Shown: piece by piece, positions 42,345 to 51,542 of the stretch
Layout of the letters: each line of letters starts with the position of its first letter
How positions within the stretch are numbered: the stretch's first letter is position 1
Assembly: GCF_905203285.1 (NCBI RefSeq)
Contig: NZ_CAJKVK010000001.1
Span: forward strand, 16,443-80,442
Direction: 5' to 3'
From: an uncultured Succinatimonas sp.
Lineage (GTDB): Bacteria > Pseudomonadota > Gammaproteobacteria > Enterobacterales > Succinivibrionaceae
Length of the DNA stretch: 64,000 nucleotides
The notes under the pieces: model-generated
What the model was told of the DNA's origin: nothing
Databases searched by the model: none
Seen by the model: only the letters and a program-made list of their open reading frames with translations
Made by a program: the position numbers and the translations under genes

Positions 42345-45300
42345 TTACAAATTGTCGATTCTCTTAGCTTCCTCAGCTTCTCTTGATTTCTGATAAAGCC
42401 TTTCAAGTCTCTGACGTTCTCTTTCAGCGAGCTTTTTCTTGGTTTCAGGCGGAATATACTTCGTGAAGTATCTCATGATAAGGACGAAGAATACCGGAAC
42501 GAAGAAAATAGCAAGCACGGTTGCTGATAACATACCGCCGATAACGCAGATACCGATTTCGTTTCGACCGGCAGCGCCTGCACCGGAGCTTACGGCAAGC
42601 GGCAATACACCTAAAATGAATGCCGCTGAGGTCATAAGGATCGGGCGCAAACGGATTTTGGCAGCTTCGATAACCGCTTCGGTAAGGCGCGAACCTTTAT
42701 CGTAAAGCTCTTTGGCAAACTCTACGATCAAAATAGCGTTCTTTGCCGACAATCCCACTGTCGTCAGCAAACCTACCTGGAAGTAAACGTCATTGGTAAG
42801 TACCGTTTGAACAGGCACGTATTGAGTAATAAGAGCTGCAAGTACGGCACCGATAATACCAAGCGGCAGAACCATCATAACGGCAAACGGAATTGACCAT
42901 GATTCATACAAGGCAGCCAAGCATAAGAATACTACCAAGATGGATACGGCATAAAGCATAGGAGCTTGCTGTCCTGACAATCTTTCCTGGTAGGAAACAC
43001 CGGTCCAGGAAATACTGTAGCCTGGTGGCAGTACTTCAGCTGCTATGCGTTCCATTTCATCCATAGCTTCACCGGTTGAAACTCCGGGTGCAGGGGCACC
43101 TTGAATATTCATGGCGCCGACACCGTTATAACGTTCAAGTCGCGGTGAACCGTAAGTCCATTCAGTTGAGGCAAAAGCACTGAACGGAATCATCTGTCCT
43201 TCGTTGTTGCGTACGTACCACTTGTTAAGGTCAAGTTCGGTCATACGGGCAGAAGCTTCTGCCTGCAGATAAACTTTTTTAACACGTGAACGCTCCATAA
43301 AGTTATCGATATAAGCAGAACCCCAAGCAACTGACAGAGTATTGTTAATATCAGCAATGGACAAGCCCAGCGACATTGCCTTTTCGTAATCAAGGTTCAG
43401 CTTAAACTGAGGGGTATCATCCATACCGTTGGCACGAACTTGCATTAAAAGCGGGGATTGCTGTGCGGCATAGACATAGTCTTGTCTTACTTTGGTCAGG
43501 GCTTCGTGTCCGGCACCGCCGTTATCCATTAAGTACATATCAAAGCCGTTTGCTGTACCCAATTCAGGAATTGCCGGAATGTTGAATGCATATGCAAGAC
43601 CTTCACGAATGCCCATAAGCGGCATGTAAGAACGGTTGGCGATTGCGTCCGCATGCTGATCGGGCTCTGTTCTTTCTGACCAATCTTTAAGCCTTACGAA
43701 AGCAAGACCTGCGTTTTGTCCGGAACCGGCGAAGGAGAATCCGGTTACGTACATTACGGAGGCTACATTTTTTTCTTCCTCAATAAGGAAGTAATCTGCC
43801 ATTTTACGTAATGCTCCGCCGGTCTTCTCTACGGTAGAACCTGCCGGTAAATTAACCATAGCAAGGAGCACACCCTGATCTTCTGTCGGCAAGAACGCTG
43901 ACGGAATTTTCAGGAAGCAATAAACCAAGGCAACGCAAATACCGATATAAATAACGATTTGACGTTTAATCTGATGTACTACTTTGCTTACATGTTTTTG
44001 GTAGCTTACGCTTAAAGCGTTATAAAAACGGTTAAAGCCGGAGAAGAAAAACTCAAGCGGTTTAAACAATATGGAAAAGCCACCGGAGATTTTTCTTAAA
44101 ATGACATTTTTCGGCTTAAGGTTACGATGATCTTTTCCTTGCAGAATGGTAGCGCACAAAGCAGGAGTCAAAATCAAAGCAATCAGCACCGACAAAGTCA
44201 TGGCTGAAACGATAGTGATGGAGAATTGGCGGTAAATAACACCGGTAGAACCGCCGAAGAATGCCATCGGAACAAAAACGGCTGATAGTACCAATGCAAT
44301 ACCGATCAAAGCTCCGGTGATCTGATCCATGGATCTTTCTGTCGCTTCTTTTGGCGGTAGATTCTCTTCATGGATGATTCGTTCCACGTTTTCGACAACC
44401 ACGATGGCGTCATCCACCAACAAGCCGATCGCCAATACCAAGCCGAACATGGTCAAGGTATTAATTGAAAAGCCGAATACCGACATAATGGCAAATGTGC
44501 CGAGCAGTACGACCGGAACCGTAATCGTCGGAATCAAGGTTGCTCTTACATTTTGTAAGAACACGTACATAATGATAACGACGAGGATAATTGCTTCAAT
44601 TAAGGTATGGAATACTTCGTTAATTGAAATATTAATAAAGTCGGTGGTGTCATACGGATAATTGACTTCGATCCATTCAGGGAAGTATACGCTTAACTCA
44701 TTGATAAGCTCTTTAACGCGTTTTGCCGTATCAAGAGCGTTAGCGCCTGATGACAAACGAATAGCAAGACCTGATGAAGGCAAGTGGTTGTATGAGCCTT
44801 GAACGTTATAACTCTCAGAACCAAGTTCAATTCGAGCTACATCTTTAAGGTGTATTTTGCTTCCGTCCTGGTTTACGCGAATGAGGATGTTTTCAAATTG
44901 TTCAACATTTTGTAAACGCGATTGACCGGTGATGGAATATGCGTATTGCTGTCCGGCAACAGCAGGAGTACCGCCTAATGAGCCGTAAGTGATCTGAGCG
45001 TTTTGTGCTGTGATTGCCGAATTGACTTCAGCTACGGTAACGGCAAGGTTGTTAAGTTTTTCAGGATCAAGCCAAATACGCATTGCGTACTCAGAACCGA
45101 ATACCATTAAGTCGCCTACACCCTGGACACGAGCCATCGGCTCTCGGATGTTGGCATAAATATAGTCTGATAAGTCGGTATTGGTGTGAACTCCGTCAAT
45201 GGCGTTAAGACCAACTACCATCAAGAAAGCGTTGGTACTCTTGGTGACATCAACACCGTTTGACTGTACGACTTCAGGTAACTGAGACTGAGTCTGCTGC

Positions 45301-45632
45301 AGCTTGTTTTGCACCTGAACCTGGGCAATATCCGGGTTAGTTCCCGGTTCAAAGGTGATAGTGATGTCTGAATTACCGTATGAGTCGGAAGTTGCCGACA
45401 TGTACATGTAGCCGTCAAGACCGGTCATGTTCTGCTCAATGATCTGAGTAACGGAGCGCTCTACGGTAGTTGCGTCAGCACCAGGATATGATGAGCGAAT
45501 GGAAACTGACGGAGGTGCAATTGTCGGATACTGGGAAATAGGCAGCGTGAAAACTGCGAACAATCCCGCAAGCATGATGACAATCGCAATCACCCATGCA
45601 AAAATCGGGCGATTAATAAAGAAACGAGCCAT
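42345..45632 (-). CDS. acrB: RND efflux pump inner-membrane transporter, AcrB/HAE1 family
   Basis: Proton-driven multidrug efflux. The 1095-residue protein starts [17 protein letters not shown] and has two RND halves with large periplasmic loops. The proton-relay residues are present: the Asp pair in [17 protein letters not shown] and the lysine in [16 protein letters not shown]. It is longer than E. coli AcrB (1049), partly through a charged C-terminal tail ending in EEAKRIDNL and an extended central loop. It follows the periplasmic adaptor gene by 26 bases. No outer-membrane channel gene (tolC/oprM type) is adjacent. Confidence 0.95.
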   Translation of the reverse strand: MARFFINRPIFAWVIAIVIMLAGLFAVFTLPISQYPTIAPPSVSIRSSYPGADATTVERSVTQIIEQNMTGLDGYMYMSATSDSYGNSDITITFEPGTNPDIAQVQVQNKLQQTQSQLPEVVQSNGVDVTKSTNAFLMVVGLNAIDGVHTNTDLSDYIYANIREPMARVQGVGDLMVFGSEYAMRIWLDPEKLNNLAVTVAEVNSAITAQNAQITYGSLGGTPAVAGQQYAYSITGQSRLQNVEQFENILIRVNQDGSKIHLKDVARIELGSESYNVQGSYNHLPSSGLAIRLSSGANALDTAKRVKELINELSVYFPEWIEVNYPYDTTDFINISINEVFHTLIEAIILVVIIMYVFLQNVRATLIPTITVPVVLLGTFAIMSVFGFSINTLTMFGLVLAIGLLVDDAIVVVENVERIIHEENLPPKEATERSMDQITGALIGIALVLSAVFVPMAFFGGSTGVIYRQFSITIVSAMTLSVLIALILTPALCATILQGKDHRNLKPKNVILRKISGGFSILFKPLEFFFSGFNRFYNALSVSYQKHVSKVVHQIKRQIVIYIGICVALVYCFLKIPSAFLPTEDQGVLLAMVNLPAGSTVEKTGGALRKMADYFLIEEEKNVASVMYVTGFSFAGSGQNAGLAFVRLKDWSERTEPDQHADAIANRSYMPLMGIREGLAYAFNIPAIPELGTANGFDMYLMDNGGAGHEALTKVRQDYVYAAQQSPLLMQVRANGMDDTPQFKLNLDYEKAMSLGLSIADINNTLSVAWGSAYIDNFMERSRVKKVYLQAEASARMTELDLNKWYVRNNEGQMIPFSAFASTEWTYGSPRLERYNGVGAMNIQGAPAPGVSTGEAMDEMERIAAEVLPPGYSISWTGVSYQERLSGQQAPMLYAVSILVVFLCLAALYESWSIPFAVMMVLPLGIIGAVLAALITQYVPVQTVLTNDVYFQVGLLTTVGLSAKNAILIVEFAKELYDKGSRLTEAVIEAAKIRLRPILMTSAAFILGVLPLAVSSGAGAAGRNEIGICVIGGMLSATVLAIFFVPVFFVLIMRYFTKYIPPETKKKLAERERQRLERLYQKSREAEEAKRIDNL

Positions 45633-45658
45633 TATTTATTATCTCCAATCAATCCTTA

Positions 45659-46822
45659 TTATTCCGCCTTATCTTTTTCCTGACTGTTGTCAACTTCAGA
45701 GACATCAGTTCCGGTACGGATCTTCTGGATATTGCTGGTAATGACTTTGTCCCCTGGCATAAGGCCGTCGGTAATAACGAAAATGTCCTGATACTCGGTA
45801 CCGACTTTAACCACGGTTCTTTTAGCTTTGTTTTCAGGGGTAATGGTGTAAACATAAGTTTCACCGGCAGCTTCTCTGATTACTGCATCTTTACGGACAA
45901 CTGTGGCATCCGGGATATAACCTTCGTTAATATCGCCTCTTATGAACATTCCGGGAAGGATAACGTTATCCGGGTTAGGCAGAATTGTACGAAGGTTTAC
46001 CATGCCGGTAGTTTCGTCAACCGTTATATCGGAGAACTCAAGTTGGCCAGGAAGGTTATATTTACTGCCGTCAGAGAAATAAATATCAAGCGGGGCTTTT
46101 CCGTCAACAAGCTTAAAAGAACCGCTTTCTACAGCGCGGCGCAGAGCCAAGTGCTGCTCAACGGACTGACCTAAATCAACGTACATCGGATCAAGCTGCT
46201 GAATGGTGGCAAGAGGGTTTGCCTGCTGAGCACTGACTAATGCACCTTCGGTGAAGTCAGATTTTCCGATACGTCCTGAAATAGGGGCATAGACTTTGGT
46301 ATATGCAAGATTGATTTCAGCGGTTTTAAGCTGTGCTTTGGCGCTGTTTACGCTTGCTTTTGCCTGCAGGTATGCAGCTTCGGCGTCGTCATAATCCTGT
46401 TTACTGATAGCGTTTGATTTTATAAGTTTTTTGTAACGGTCAAAACGCAAAGAAGTGGAAGTTAAAGTTGCTTTAGCACTTTCAAGCTGTGCTTTGGCGC
46501 TGTCTACAGCTGCTTCGTACAAAGCAGGATCAATTTGGTAAAGCTGCTGTCCTTCTTCAACGATAGAGCCTTCGGTAAATAAACGTTTAAGAATGATGCC
46601 TGAAACCTGCGGTCTCACTTCGGCTTTTCGGACAGGGTCGGCGCGTCCTGTAAGTCTTGAAGTTACCGGAACGTCCATGGTTGTAACTACTGCAACGTCT
46701 ACGGGGACTGCAGCGCTGGCTGCTTGAGTGGCAGCTTCTTTTTCACATCCGGAAAGAATAAAAACTGAAAGAGCAATTGCTCCCGGGATAAGATTTTTAT
46801 GCTTGACCTTAGACAAGAACAT
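45659..46822 (-). CDS. acrA: RND efflux periplasmic adaptor lipoprotein, AcrA family
   Basis: Joins the RND pump to an outer-membrane channel. The 387-residue protein has a lipoprotein signal with lipobox LSGC (Cys26). Next come a barrel-sandwich half (VRPQVSGIILKRLFTEGSIV, LYQIDPALYEAAV), a long alpha-hairpin (AQLESAKATLTS...), and the second half AYTKVYAPISGRIGKSDFTE. It is transcribed with acrB. The promoter region holds a TetR-type operator, so it is probably repressed by the divergent regulator. Confidence 0.95.
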   Translation of the reverse strand: MFLSKVKHKNLIPGAIALSVFILSGCEKEAATQAASAAVPVDVAVVTTMDVPVTSRLTGRADPVRKAEVRPQVSGIILKRLFTEGSIVEEGQQLYQIDPALYEAAVDSAKAQLESAKATLTSTSLRFDRYKKLIKSNAISKQDYDDAEAAYLQAKASVNSAKAQLKTAEINLAYTKVYAPISGRIGKSDFTEGALVSAQQANPLATIQQLDPMYVDLGQSVEQHLALRRAVESGSFKLVDGKAPLDIYFSDGSKYNLPGQLEFSDITVDETTGMVNLRTILPNPDNVILPGMFIRGDINEGYIPDATVVRKDAVIREAAGETYVYTITPENKAKRTVVKVGTEYQDIFVITDGLMPGDKVITSNIQKIRTGTDVSEVDNSQEKDKAE

Positions 46823-46893
46823 ATAATTTTTCCTGGTTTTAGCTTGTTATTGTAAAGAGAATTATGACCTTAAATTATAAAACTTTTATTTTA

Positions 46894-46913
46894 AACATAC
46901 ACTAATGTATGAA
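46894..46913. promoter_or_regulatory. TetR/AcrR-type operator before acrAB
   Basis: AACATACA-CTAA-TGTATGAA is an inverted repeat with six of eight arm positions matched. CATACA...TGTATG resembles the E. coli AcrR operator core. The remainder of the 415-base divergent region 46823-47238 holds a second copy but no gene. Confidence 0.7.
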
Positions 46914-47160
46914 TAAAATAATTGTCACGAAGATTAAGTAATATTTTCATTTTATTTCAATAAGATAACAAGAAAAATGAATAAATCGCCAAATACTTAT
47001 AAAGACAAAAATGCAAATTATGAATGCAAGCTCTTTTTGATTAAAAAACAATAGCCGGAAATTTGTCTCTTATAAGGGATAGAGAGGAGTTTTATCGTAA
47101 AAAATTTTTATTCGATGCCTATTCACAGATGAATATTTTTATGTAAACTAAGTCAAAATA

Positions 47161-47180
47161 AACATACACTGATGTATGTT
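47161..47180. promoter_or_regulatory. TetR/AcrR-type operator before the regulator gene
   Basis: AACATACA-CTGA-TGTATGTT has perfect 8-base arms and lies 58 bases before the regulator ATG. It repeats the site at 46894 almost exactly, supporting autoregulation plus control of acrAB. Confidence 0.75.
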
Positions 47181-47238
47181 ATTCTTCAAAAAGACTCAAT
47201 CAAATATTTTATATTTAAAATCATAAGGTTAAACAATA

Positions 47239-47877
47239 ATGCCGAAGCGTACACATGAAGAAGCCTTGCAGACTAAAAAACAAATAATGGATGCAGCCGT
47301 TACTTTGTTCTCTTCAAAAGGTTATGAAAAAACCAGTTTATCGGACGTTGCCCGAGCTGCTGGTGTTACGCGCGGTGCTATTTATTGGCATTTTGAGAAT
47401 AAAGGGGAGCTTTTAATTGAGTTGCTGCAGGCAATTGCCAAGGATAAAAATTTGGTTGAGCCGCTGCTTGATTCAGCCAAAGAAAGTGAATTTGACCCTT
47501 TAGGCTGTATCCGTAAATGGCTTTATGCTCACGGTACTGAAGCTAATTTATTGTTTGTCTCGGAAATTGCAAAAATCGGATTGAGCGCTTTACTTGAGAT
47601 TATAGGTGAAGAAGAGCTTCACTATAGAATGCATGAGCTGGTGCGAAATCGCGTTTATTATTTAAAAGAAGGTATTAAAAATGCAATTCGCCGCAGACAG
47701 CTGCCTGCAGATGTCGATGTAGAGCTGGCGGCTGAAGCAATTAATCTGATGCTTGTAGGATATGTTCTTGCAGTACGTAAAGATAAAGCTTTTTGGACTT
47801 TAAACCGTTATTATCGCTTGGTTGATGCTTGCCTTATTTCTCTTGTAAGCATTAAGCGTGATATGAATTCTTATTAA
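47239..47877 (+). CDS. acrR: TetR/AcrR-family repressor of the efflux pump
   Basis: A 212-residue repressor with the TetR helix-turn-helix: KKQIMDAAVTLFSSKGYEK, then SLSDVARAAGVTRGAIYWHF and ENKGELLIEL (about 14-60). The C-terminal ligand domain is all-helical. It is divergent from acrA-acrB, and matching palindromes lie before both units. Length and N-terminus agree with AcrR/TtgR-type regulators, which release DNA when drugs bind. It ends close to a long hairpin shared with yciA. Confidence 0.92.
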   Translation: MPKRTHEEALQTKKQIMDAAVTLFSSKGYEKTSLSDVARAAGVTRGAIYWHFENKGELLIELLQAIAKDKNLVEPLLDSAKESEFDPLGCIRKWLYAHGTEANLLFVSEIAKIGLSALLEIIGEEELHYRMHELVRNRVYYLKEGIKNAIRRRQLPADVDVELAAEAINLMLVGYVLAVRKDKAFWTLNRYYRLVDACLISLVSIKRDMNSY

Positions 47878-47887
47878 TTATGATATT

Positions 47888-47918
47888 AATCAAAAGCAGA
47901 AATTACCTGCTTTTGATT
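47888..47918. terminator. Hairpin between convergent acrR and yciA
   Basis: AATCAAAAGCAG and CTGCTTTTGATT form a perfect 12-bp stem over a 7-base loop. T-tracts are weak, but the position between convergent stops fits a shared terminator. Confidence 0.65.
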
Positions 47919-47934
47919 AGAAATCTAAAATAAT

Positions 47935-48411
47935 CTATTTAATCGACCCGTCTTCTTTTAAGCCGACGCAAGCGGCATCAATTCCGTATTTGGCGATTTC
48001 TTCTGCGTTGTCAGGAAGCGGACGAGGTCTGCCGTTATCATCAACTGCAACATAAGTAAAAGATGCCTCGGTAACTTTATTGCGTGATGCTCTTTCTGTT
48101 TCGTAAACTTTTTTTACCCAAATCTCAAGTTTGATTTTAAGAGAAGTATGTCCTACGTGTATGCAGCGGCCGTAACAGCAGACGACATCACCGACATTTA
48201 CCGGTTTTAAAAAGCTCATGGCATCAACTGCGACGGTAACAACTCTTCCACCGGCAATTTCTCTTGCTAAAATTGCGCCTGAGATGTCCATTTGCGACAT
48301 GATCCATCCGCCGAAAATATCTCCTGCAGGATTGGTATCTCCCGGCATGGCAAGAGTTCTTAATAATAAGTTGCCGACAGGAGGATGCTCTTGTTCTTGT
48401 GTTTGTGCCAT
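47935..48411 (-). CDS. yciA: Acyl-CoA thioesterase YciA
   Basis: A hotdog-fold thioesterase that hydrolyses short and medium acyl-CoAs. The 158-residue protein reads LLLRTLAMPGDTNPAGDIFG, then GGWIMSQMDISGAILAREIA and FLKPVNVGDVVCCYGRC. These closely follow remembered E. coli YciA, including the catalytic-type aspartate in PAGDIFGG. Single gene, divergent from the squalene-synthase-like gene with 62 bases between them. Confidence 0.95.
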   Translation of the reverse strand: MAQTQEQEHPPVGNLLLRTLAMPGDTNPAGDIFGGWIMSQMDISGAILAREIAGGRVVTVAVDAMSFLKPVNVGDVVCCYGRCIHVGHTSLKIKLEIWVKKVYETERASRNKVTEASFTYVAVDDNGRPRPLPDNAEEIAKYGIDAACVGLKEDGSIK

Positions 48412-48473
48412 CTTGCTTCCTTAATTTTGTTACAATTGTTGTCGTGATTTTACTACAAAAAAGAAGAAGCAAA

Positions 48474-49499
48474 ATGCCTGAAATCCAAGCTATGTCTTTA
48501 GAAAAGCAACAAGACCACTTACAAAAAGTGTCACGCACTTTTGCATTGACCATTCCTCTTTTACCCCCTGACCTTAGGGATTATGTGGGAAATGCTTATT
48601 TGTTGTGCCGCATCGCCGATACCATCGAAGATGATCCTAAGGCTGATGCTGTAAAAAAAGCAGTATGGCTTAAAGATTTCGCTTTTTTGGCTTTTAACGG
48701 TTTTCAAAATGAAGCTTTATTAATCTCTTTAAGAGAAAAAGCTCTTTTATTGGTTAAAGACGGGGCAAAAGAGGCTGAATACGCTTTGCTTGAAGATATG
48801 GTAGAGGTTATCAACCGTACTTTGTCTTTTCCTAAAATGCAGCTTGATATCCTATCCCGCGGGGTCGGGGTTCTTTCCTCGGGAATGGCGGATAAAATTG
48901 CTGAAACCAAGATAAAAAATGAAGATGACGTTGATGATTACTGCTATATGGTGGCAGGCGTTGTCGGTGAGCTTTTGGCTTCGTTATTTTTTAATATTAC
49001 CGTCAAAAGCGCATCCCCCGGTATGGATATCATGGCAAAAGCGGTAAGCTTCGGTGAGGGGCTGCAGCTTACCAATATTTTAAAAGATCGCTACGAAGAT
49101 AATGTCCGCAGTGTTTCATTTTTGCCTAGAGTTGCAGAAGACAAGCGTAAGGACGAGATAGAGTTTTATGTCAAAAAGACCATGGGGCATCTTGATGACG
49201 CTTTGGATTTTGTTTTATCCGTTCCTGCAAAAGAAAGGGGGATAAGGCTCTTTTGTTATTTTAATGTAGCGATGGCGATCATGACTTTAAAGAAAATCGC
49301 CAAGAACCCTTTTGGAAAAAGCAGTGATTTAAAAATTTCGCGTTCTGATGTAAAACGACTTGCGGCTTTATGCCAATTTGCAGTAGGCTCTGATTTCTTG
49401 TTGAAGACACTGCATCGTCATTTAAGCTGCAGAATGCAGCGTAAACGCCAAGATATAAAAAAGCTTTATGCCAAAGTTACAAGATGGCATATGCTTTAG
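48474..49499 (+). CDS. Squalene/phytoene synthase family protein
   Basis: A 341-residue prenyl-condensing enzyme homologue. First aspartate-rich motif: RIADTIEDD (46-54). Squalene-synthase-type YCYMVAGVVGELLASLF (156-172). Second aspartate-rich motif: LTNILKDRYEDN (199-210). These Mg-diphosphate ligands are intact, so it should join two farnesyl or geranylgeranyl diphosphates head to head. Length and the YC-x-x-VAG motif favour squalene synthase over phytoene synthase. No cyclase, desaturase or hpn gene is adjacent, so the end product is unknown. The ATG at 48474 is chosen; the site before it (GAAGAAG) is weak. dsbA follows after 10 bases. Confidence 0.87.
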   Translation: MPEIQAMSLEKQQDHLQKVSRTFALTIPLLPPDLRDYVGNAYLLCRIADTIEDDPKADAVKKAVWLKDFAFLAFNGFQNEALLISLREKALLLVKDGAKEAEYALLEDMVEVINRTLSFPKMQLDILSRGVGVLSSGMADKIAETKIKNEDDVDDYCYMVAGVVGELLASLFFNITVKSASPGMDIMAKAVSFGEGLQLTNILKDRYEDNVRSVSFLPRVAEDKRKDEIEFYVKKTMGHLDDALDFVLSVPAKERGIRLFCYFNVAMAIMTLKKIAKNPFGKSSDLKISRSDVKRLAALCQFAVGSDFLLKTLHRHLSCRMQRKRQDIKKLYAKVTRWHML

Positions 49500-49509
49500 G
49501 AGTAAAAAT

Positions 49510-50124
49510 ATGATTAAAAAATTTCTGGTGTCAATTTTGGCAATTGTCGGTTTTTTTTCCTGTCAGGTGCAGGCGGCAGATGCTTTTAAAGAAGGTGTAA
49601 ATTATAAAGTAATTGCGCAAACCGCAACGCCGCATAAAGAGATCCGTGAATTCTTTTCGTTTTGGTGCGGACATTGTTATTCGCTTCAGCCGATGTTCAA
49701 TCAGATTGAAGAACGTTTTAAAAATGAAGCAGCCTTTGAACGCAATCCCATAAATCTTCTGGGTGGCAATATGGGGGTAGAGTCGCAAAAAGCTTTAGCT
49801 GTAGCTCAGCTGCTTAAAATTGATGATTTGTACGTGGAAACCTTATTTAAGCAAATGCACGTTGACGGCAATATTCCGTCATCACATGACGATTTTGTTA
49901 AGCTGTTTGAGTCTCTCGGCGTCCCGGCACAGACTTTTGAATCCGATTACAATTCTTTCCCGGTCTTAGGTAAAGTCTCAACTTGGGATAAACTTACTGA
50001 TGACTATAAACTTGATGCCGTTCCTGAGGTCGTGGTAAACGGCAAATATCTTACAATTATGGAGTCAGTGGACACTCAGGGCGAGTTTATTGATTTAATC
50101 GCTTATCTTTTGACTCTTGATTAA
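49510..50124 (+). CDS. dsbA: DsbA-like thiol:disulfide interchange protein with CGHC active site
   Basis: A periplasmic disulfide oxidase. The 204-residue protein has a signal peptide (MIKKFLVSILAIVGFFSCQVQA), a thioredoxin fold with inserted helices and the active site FWCGHCYSLQ (Cys53-Gly-His-Cys56). The cis-proline loop is DAVPEVVVNG. E. coli DsbA has CPHC; CGHC is the PDI-type sequence and is usually less oxidising. AGGAG lies seven bases before the ATG. It follows the squalene-synthase-like gene. yihG, also near dsbA in E. coli, is convergent downstream. Confidence 0.9.
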   Translation: MIKKFLVSILAIVGFFSCQVQAADAFKEGVNYKVIAQTATPHKEIREFFSFWCGHCYSLQPMFNQIEERFKNEAAFERNPINLLGGNMGVESQKALAVAQLLKIDDLYVETLFKQMHVDGNIPSSHDDFVKLFESLGVPAQTFESDYNSFPVLGKVSTWDKLTDDYKLDAVPEVVVNGKYLTIMESVDTQGEFIDLIAYLLTLD

Positions 50125-50133
50125 TTATCTTAT

Positions 50134-50165
50134 CCCGCCGGTTAATCTTTTTCGGCGGGGATTTT
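50134..50165 (+). terminator. Rho-independent terminator after dsbA
   Basis: CCCGCCG and CGGCGGG form a 7-bp GC stem over a 12-base loop, followed by GATTTTC. It overlaps the 3' end of the convergent yihG. Confidence 0.75.
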
Positions 50166-51065
50166 CATTTTTCTCTTTTTATACATTTCATCAAGCTCGG
50201 CATCTTTTCTTTCCCAAAGCTCACGCAGCCATAGGGTAAAAGAATGCTTAAACTGCTTGTCTCCAAGATAGTCACCGATAATTTCATCCGTCACTTTTAT
50301 AGGTTCGATACTGGCATAAACGGTCTTAAGCTTTCCTTTTAGCATATCGATAAAAGGACTTTCTTCATTATCAGGATAGCGTAGTGTTGTGTTAAAAAGG
50401 ATCTCAATATCTTTGCCGATTTGCCCGAGGGCAATACCTAAAGATGCGGCTTTAGGCGGCATCAGGTGATGATAGGGAGATTTTATGGCAGCAGCCTTTT
50501 CTTTAGTATAGCGGGTTCCTTCAACGAAATTTACTAAGGTTGAGGGAGCGTGAATAAGTCTGCGGCATGCTTTGTTGGTGCTTTCGATATCCTTGGTTTT
50601 AAGTTTGGGATTTTTCAGCAGTTGCTGTTTGCTGTAACGGCGCAAAAAAGGCATGCCAAGTCCGAGGCAGGCAAGACCGATTAACGGAATATAAATAAGC
50701 GAGTGCTTTAAAAAGAACTTGGTAATAGGAATTTTGCCCCTGAAAATATGGCAAATCATTACAATGTCTGCCCAGCTTTGATGATTGCAGATGATGATGC
50801 AGGAATTTTTTATTTTATTTAACTCCTCTGAACTTATCTGCCAATCTATTTTGTTGGTTAGCGCTATGGTCAGTGAGTTGTTTTGGACCCAGATCCCGTA
50901 TAAAAAAAGATTAAGTCTTTCGATAATTTTAATAACCGGCGCAAAGGGCAATAAAACGCGCAGCAGAGCAAGGATTAAAATCGGGGTGGCGATTATTACG
51001 GTATTAATAACGATTAATATAAAGTTGATGACGAATAATAAAGGGCCAGGAAGAAAAGAAAGCAT
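50142..51065 (-). CDS. yihG: 1-acyl-sn-glycerol-3-phosphate acyltransferase-like protein YihG
   Basis: A PlsC-type acyltransferase of the inner membrane. The 307-residue protein has two N-terminal hydrophobic segments and the catalytic NH-x4-D motif in IICNHQSWADIVM. Next come KFFLKHSLIYIPLIGLACLG, FVEGTRYT (substrate-binding) and PPKAASLGIAL. The order and wording match remembered E. coli YihG. It may place particular acyl chains at sn-2 of lysophosphatidic acid. Single gene, convergent with dsbA. Confidence 0.9.
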   Translation of the reverse strand: MLSFLPGPLLFVINFILIVINTVIIATPILILALLRVLLPFAPVIKIIERLNLFLYGIWVQNNSLTIALTNKIDWQISSEELNKIKNSCIIICNHQSWADIVMICHIFRGKIPITKFFLKHSLIYIPLIGLACLGLGMPFLRRYSKQQLLKNPKLKTKDIESTNKACRRLIHAPSTLVNFVEGTRYTKEKAAAIKSPYHHLMPPKAASLGIALGQIGKDIEILFNTTLRYPDNEESPFIDMLKGKLKTVYASIEPIKVTDEIIGDYLGDKQFKHSFTLWLRELWERKDAELDEMYKKRKMKIPAEKD

Positions 51066-51371
51066 ATTTTGTACCCGATAGATTATGATCGTGCATATTG
51101 TGCCAAAAAATGACTGCTTTTGCAGTTTTATTTTGTTGGGTAATGGGTTAATAACTTTGTGCCTAAAAATAAACGTGCACTATTTTAATGCAATATTGAT
51201 CTTTTGATGCCTTCTTTTGATGCAAAAATTTCATAAAAAAGATGTGTTTTTTACAGATTAAAGCGAATAACTATTTGAATTTAATAGATAAATAGTAATA
51301 GACTCATACAGATCGAAAATCAATCATCTTATGTGTTTTTTTTTAGATCGATCGGCTTTATTTTGCTGTGA

Positions 51372-51465
51372 TAGAATCAAAAACAAGCAGTTGCCGCAGG
51401 CTAAAAGCTAAACGGCAAAATCAGAGTCACTGCATAAAAAGGATGCAAGGACCCTTTGATTTTTT
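51372..51465 (+). promoter_or_regulatory. Structured leader and possible attenuator before ilvE
   Basis: An extended -10 (TG-A-TAGAAT, box 51372-51377) is followed by two hairpins. The first is TTGCCG...CGGCAA (51391-51418). The second pairs AAAATCA with TGATTTT around GTC/GAC and TGCAT/ATGCA (51417-51465) and ends in TTTTTATA, like a terminator. The hairpins overlap by two bases. No Ile/Val/Leu-rich leader peptide is present. The rest of 51066-51542 (476 bases) shows no gene. Confidence 0.45.
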
Positions 51466-51542
51466 ATACCGGTAACCTCCGACTTAAAAAATCACGAATT
51501 CAAAAAGTTATTAAATAAAAGAAATTAAGTAAGGTAAATAAA

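Noticed and set aside
51113..51133. Small hairpin ACTGC-TTTT-GCAGT upstream of yihG
   Set aside because: A 5-bp stem in AT-rich sequence, upstream rather than downstream of yihG and far from any other 3' end; probably chance.
51443..51475. Ten-codon open frame MQGPFDFLYR as an ilv leader peptide
   Set aside because: It lies inside the terminator-like stem and has only one Leu and no Ile or Val, so it cannot act as a classical branched-chain attenuator peptide.
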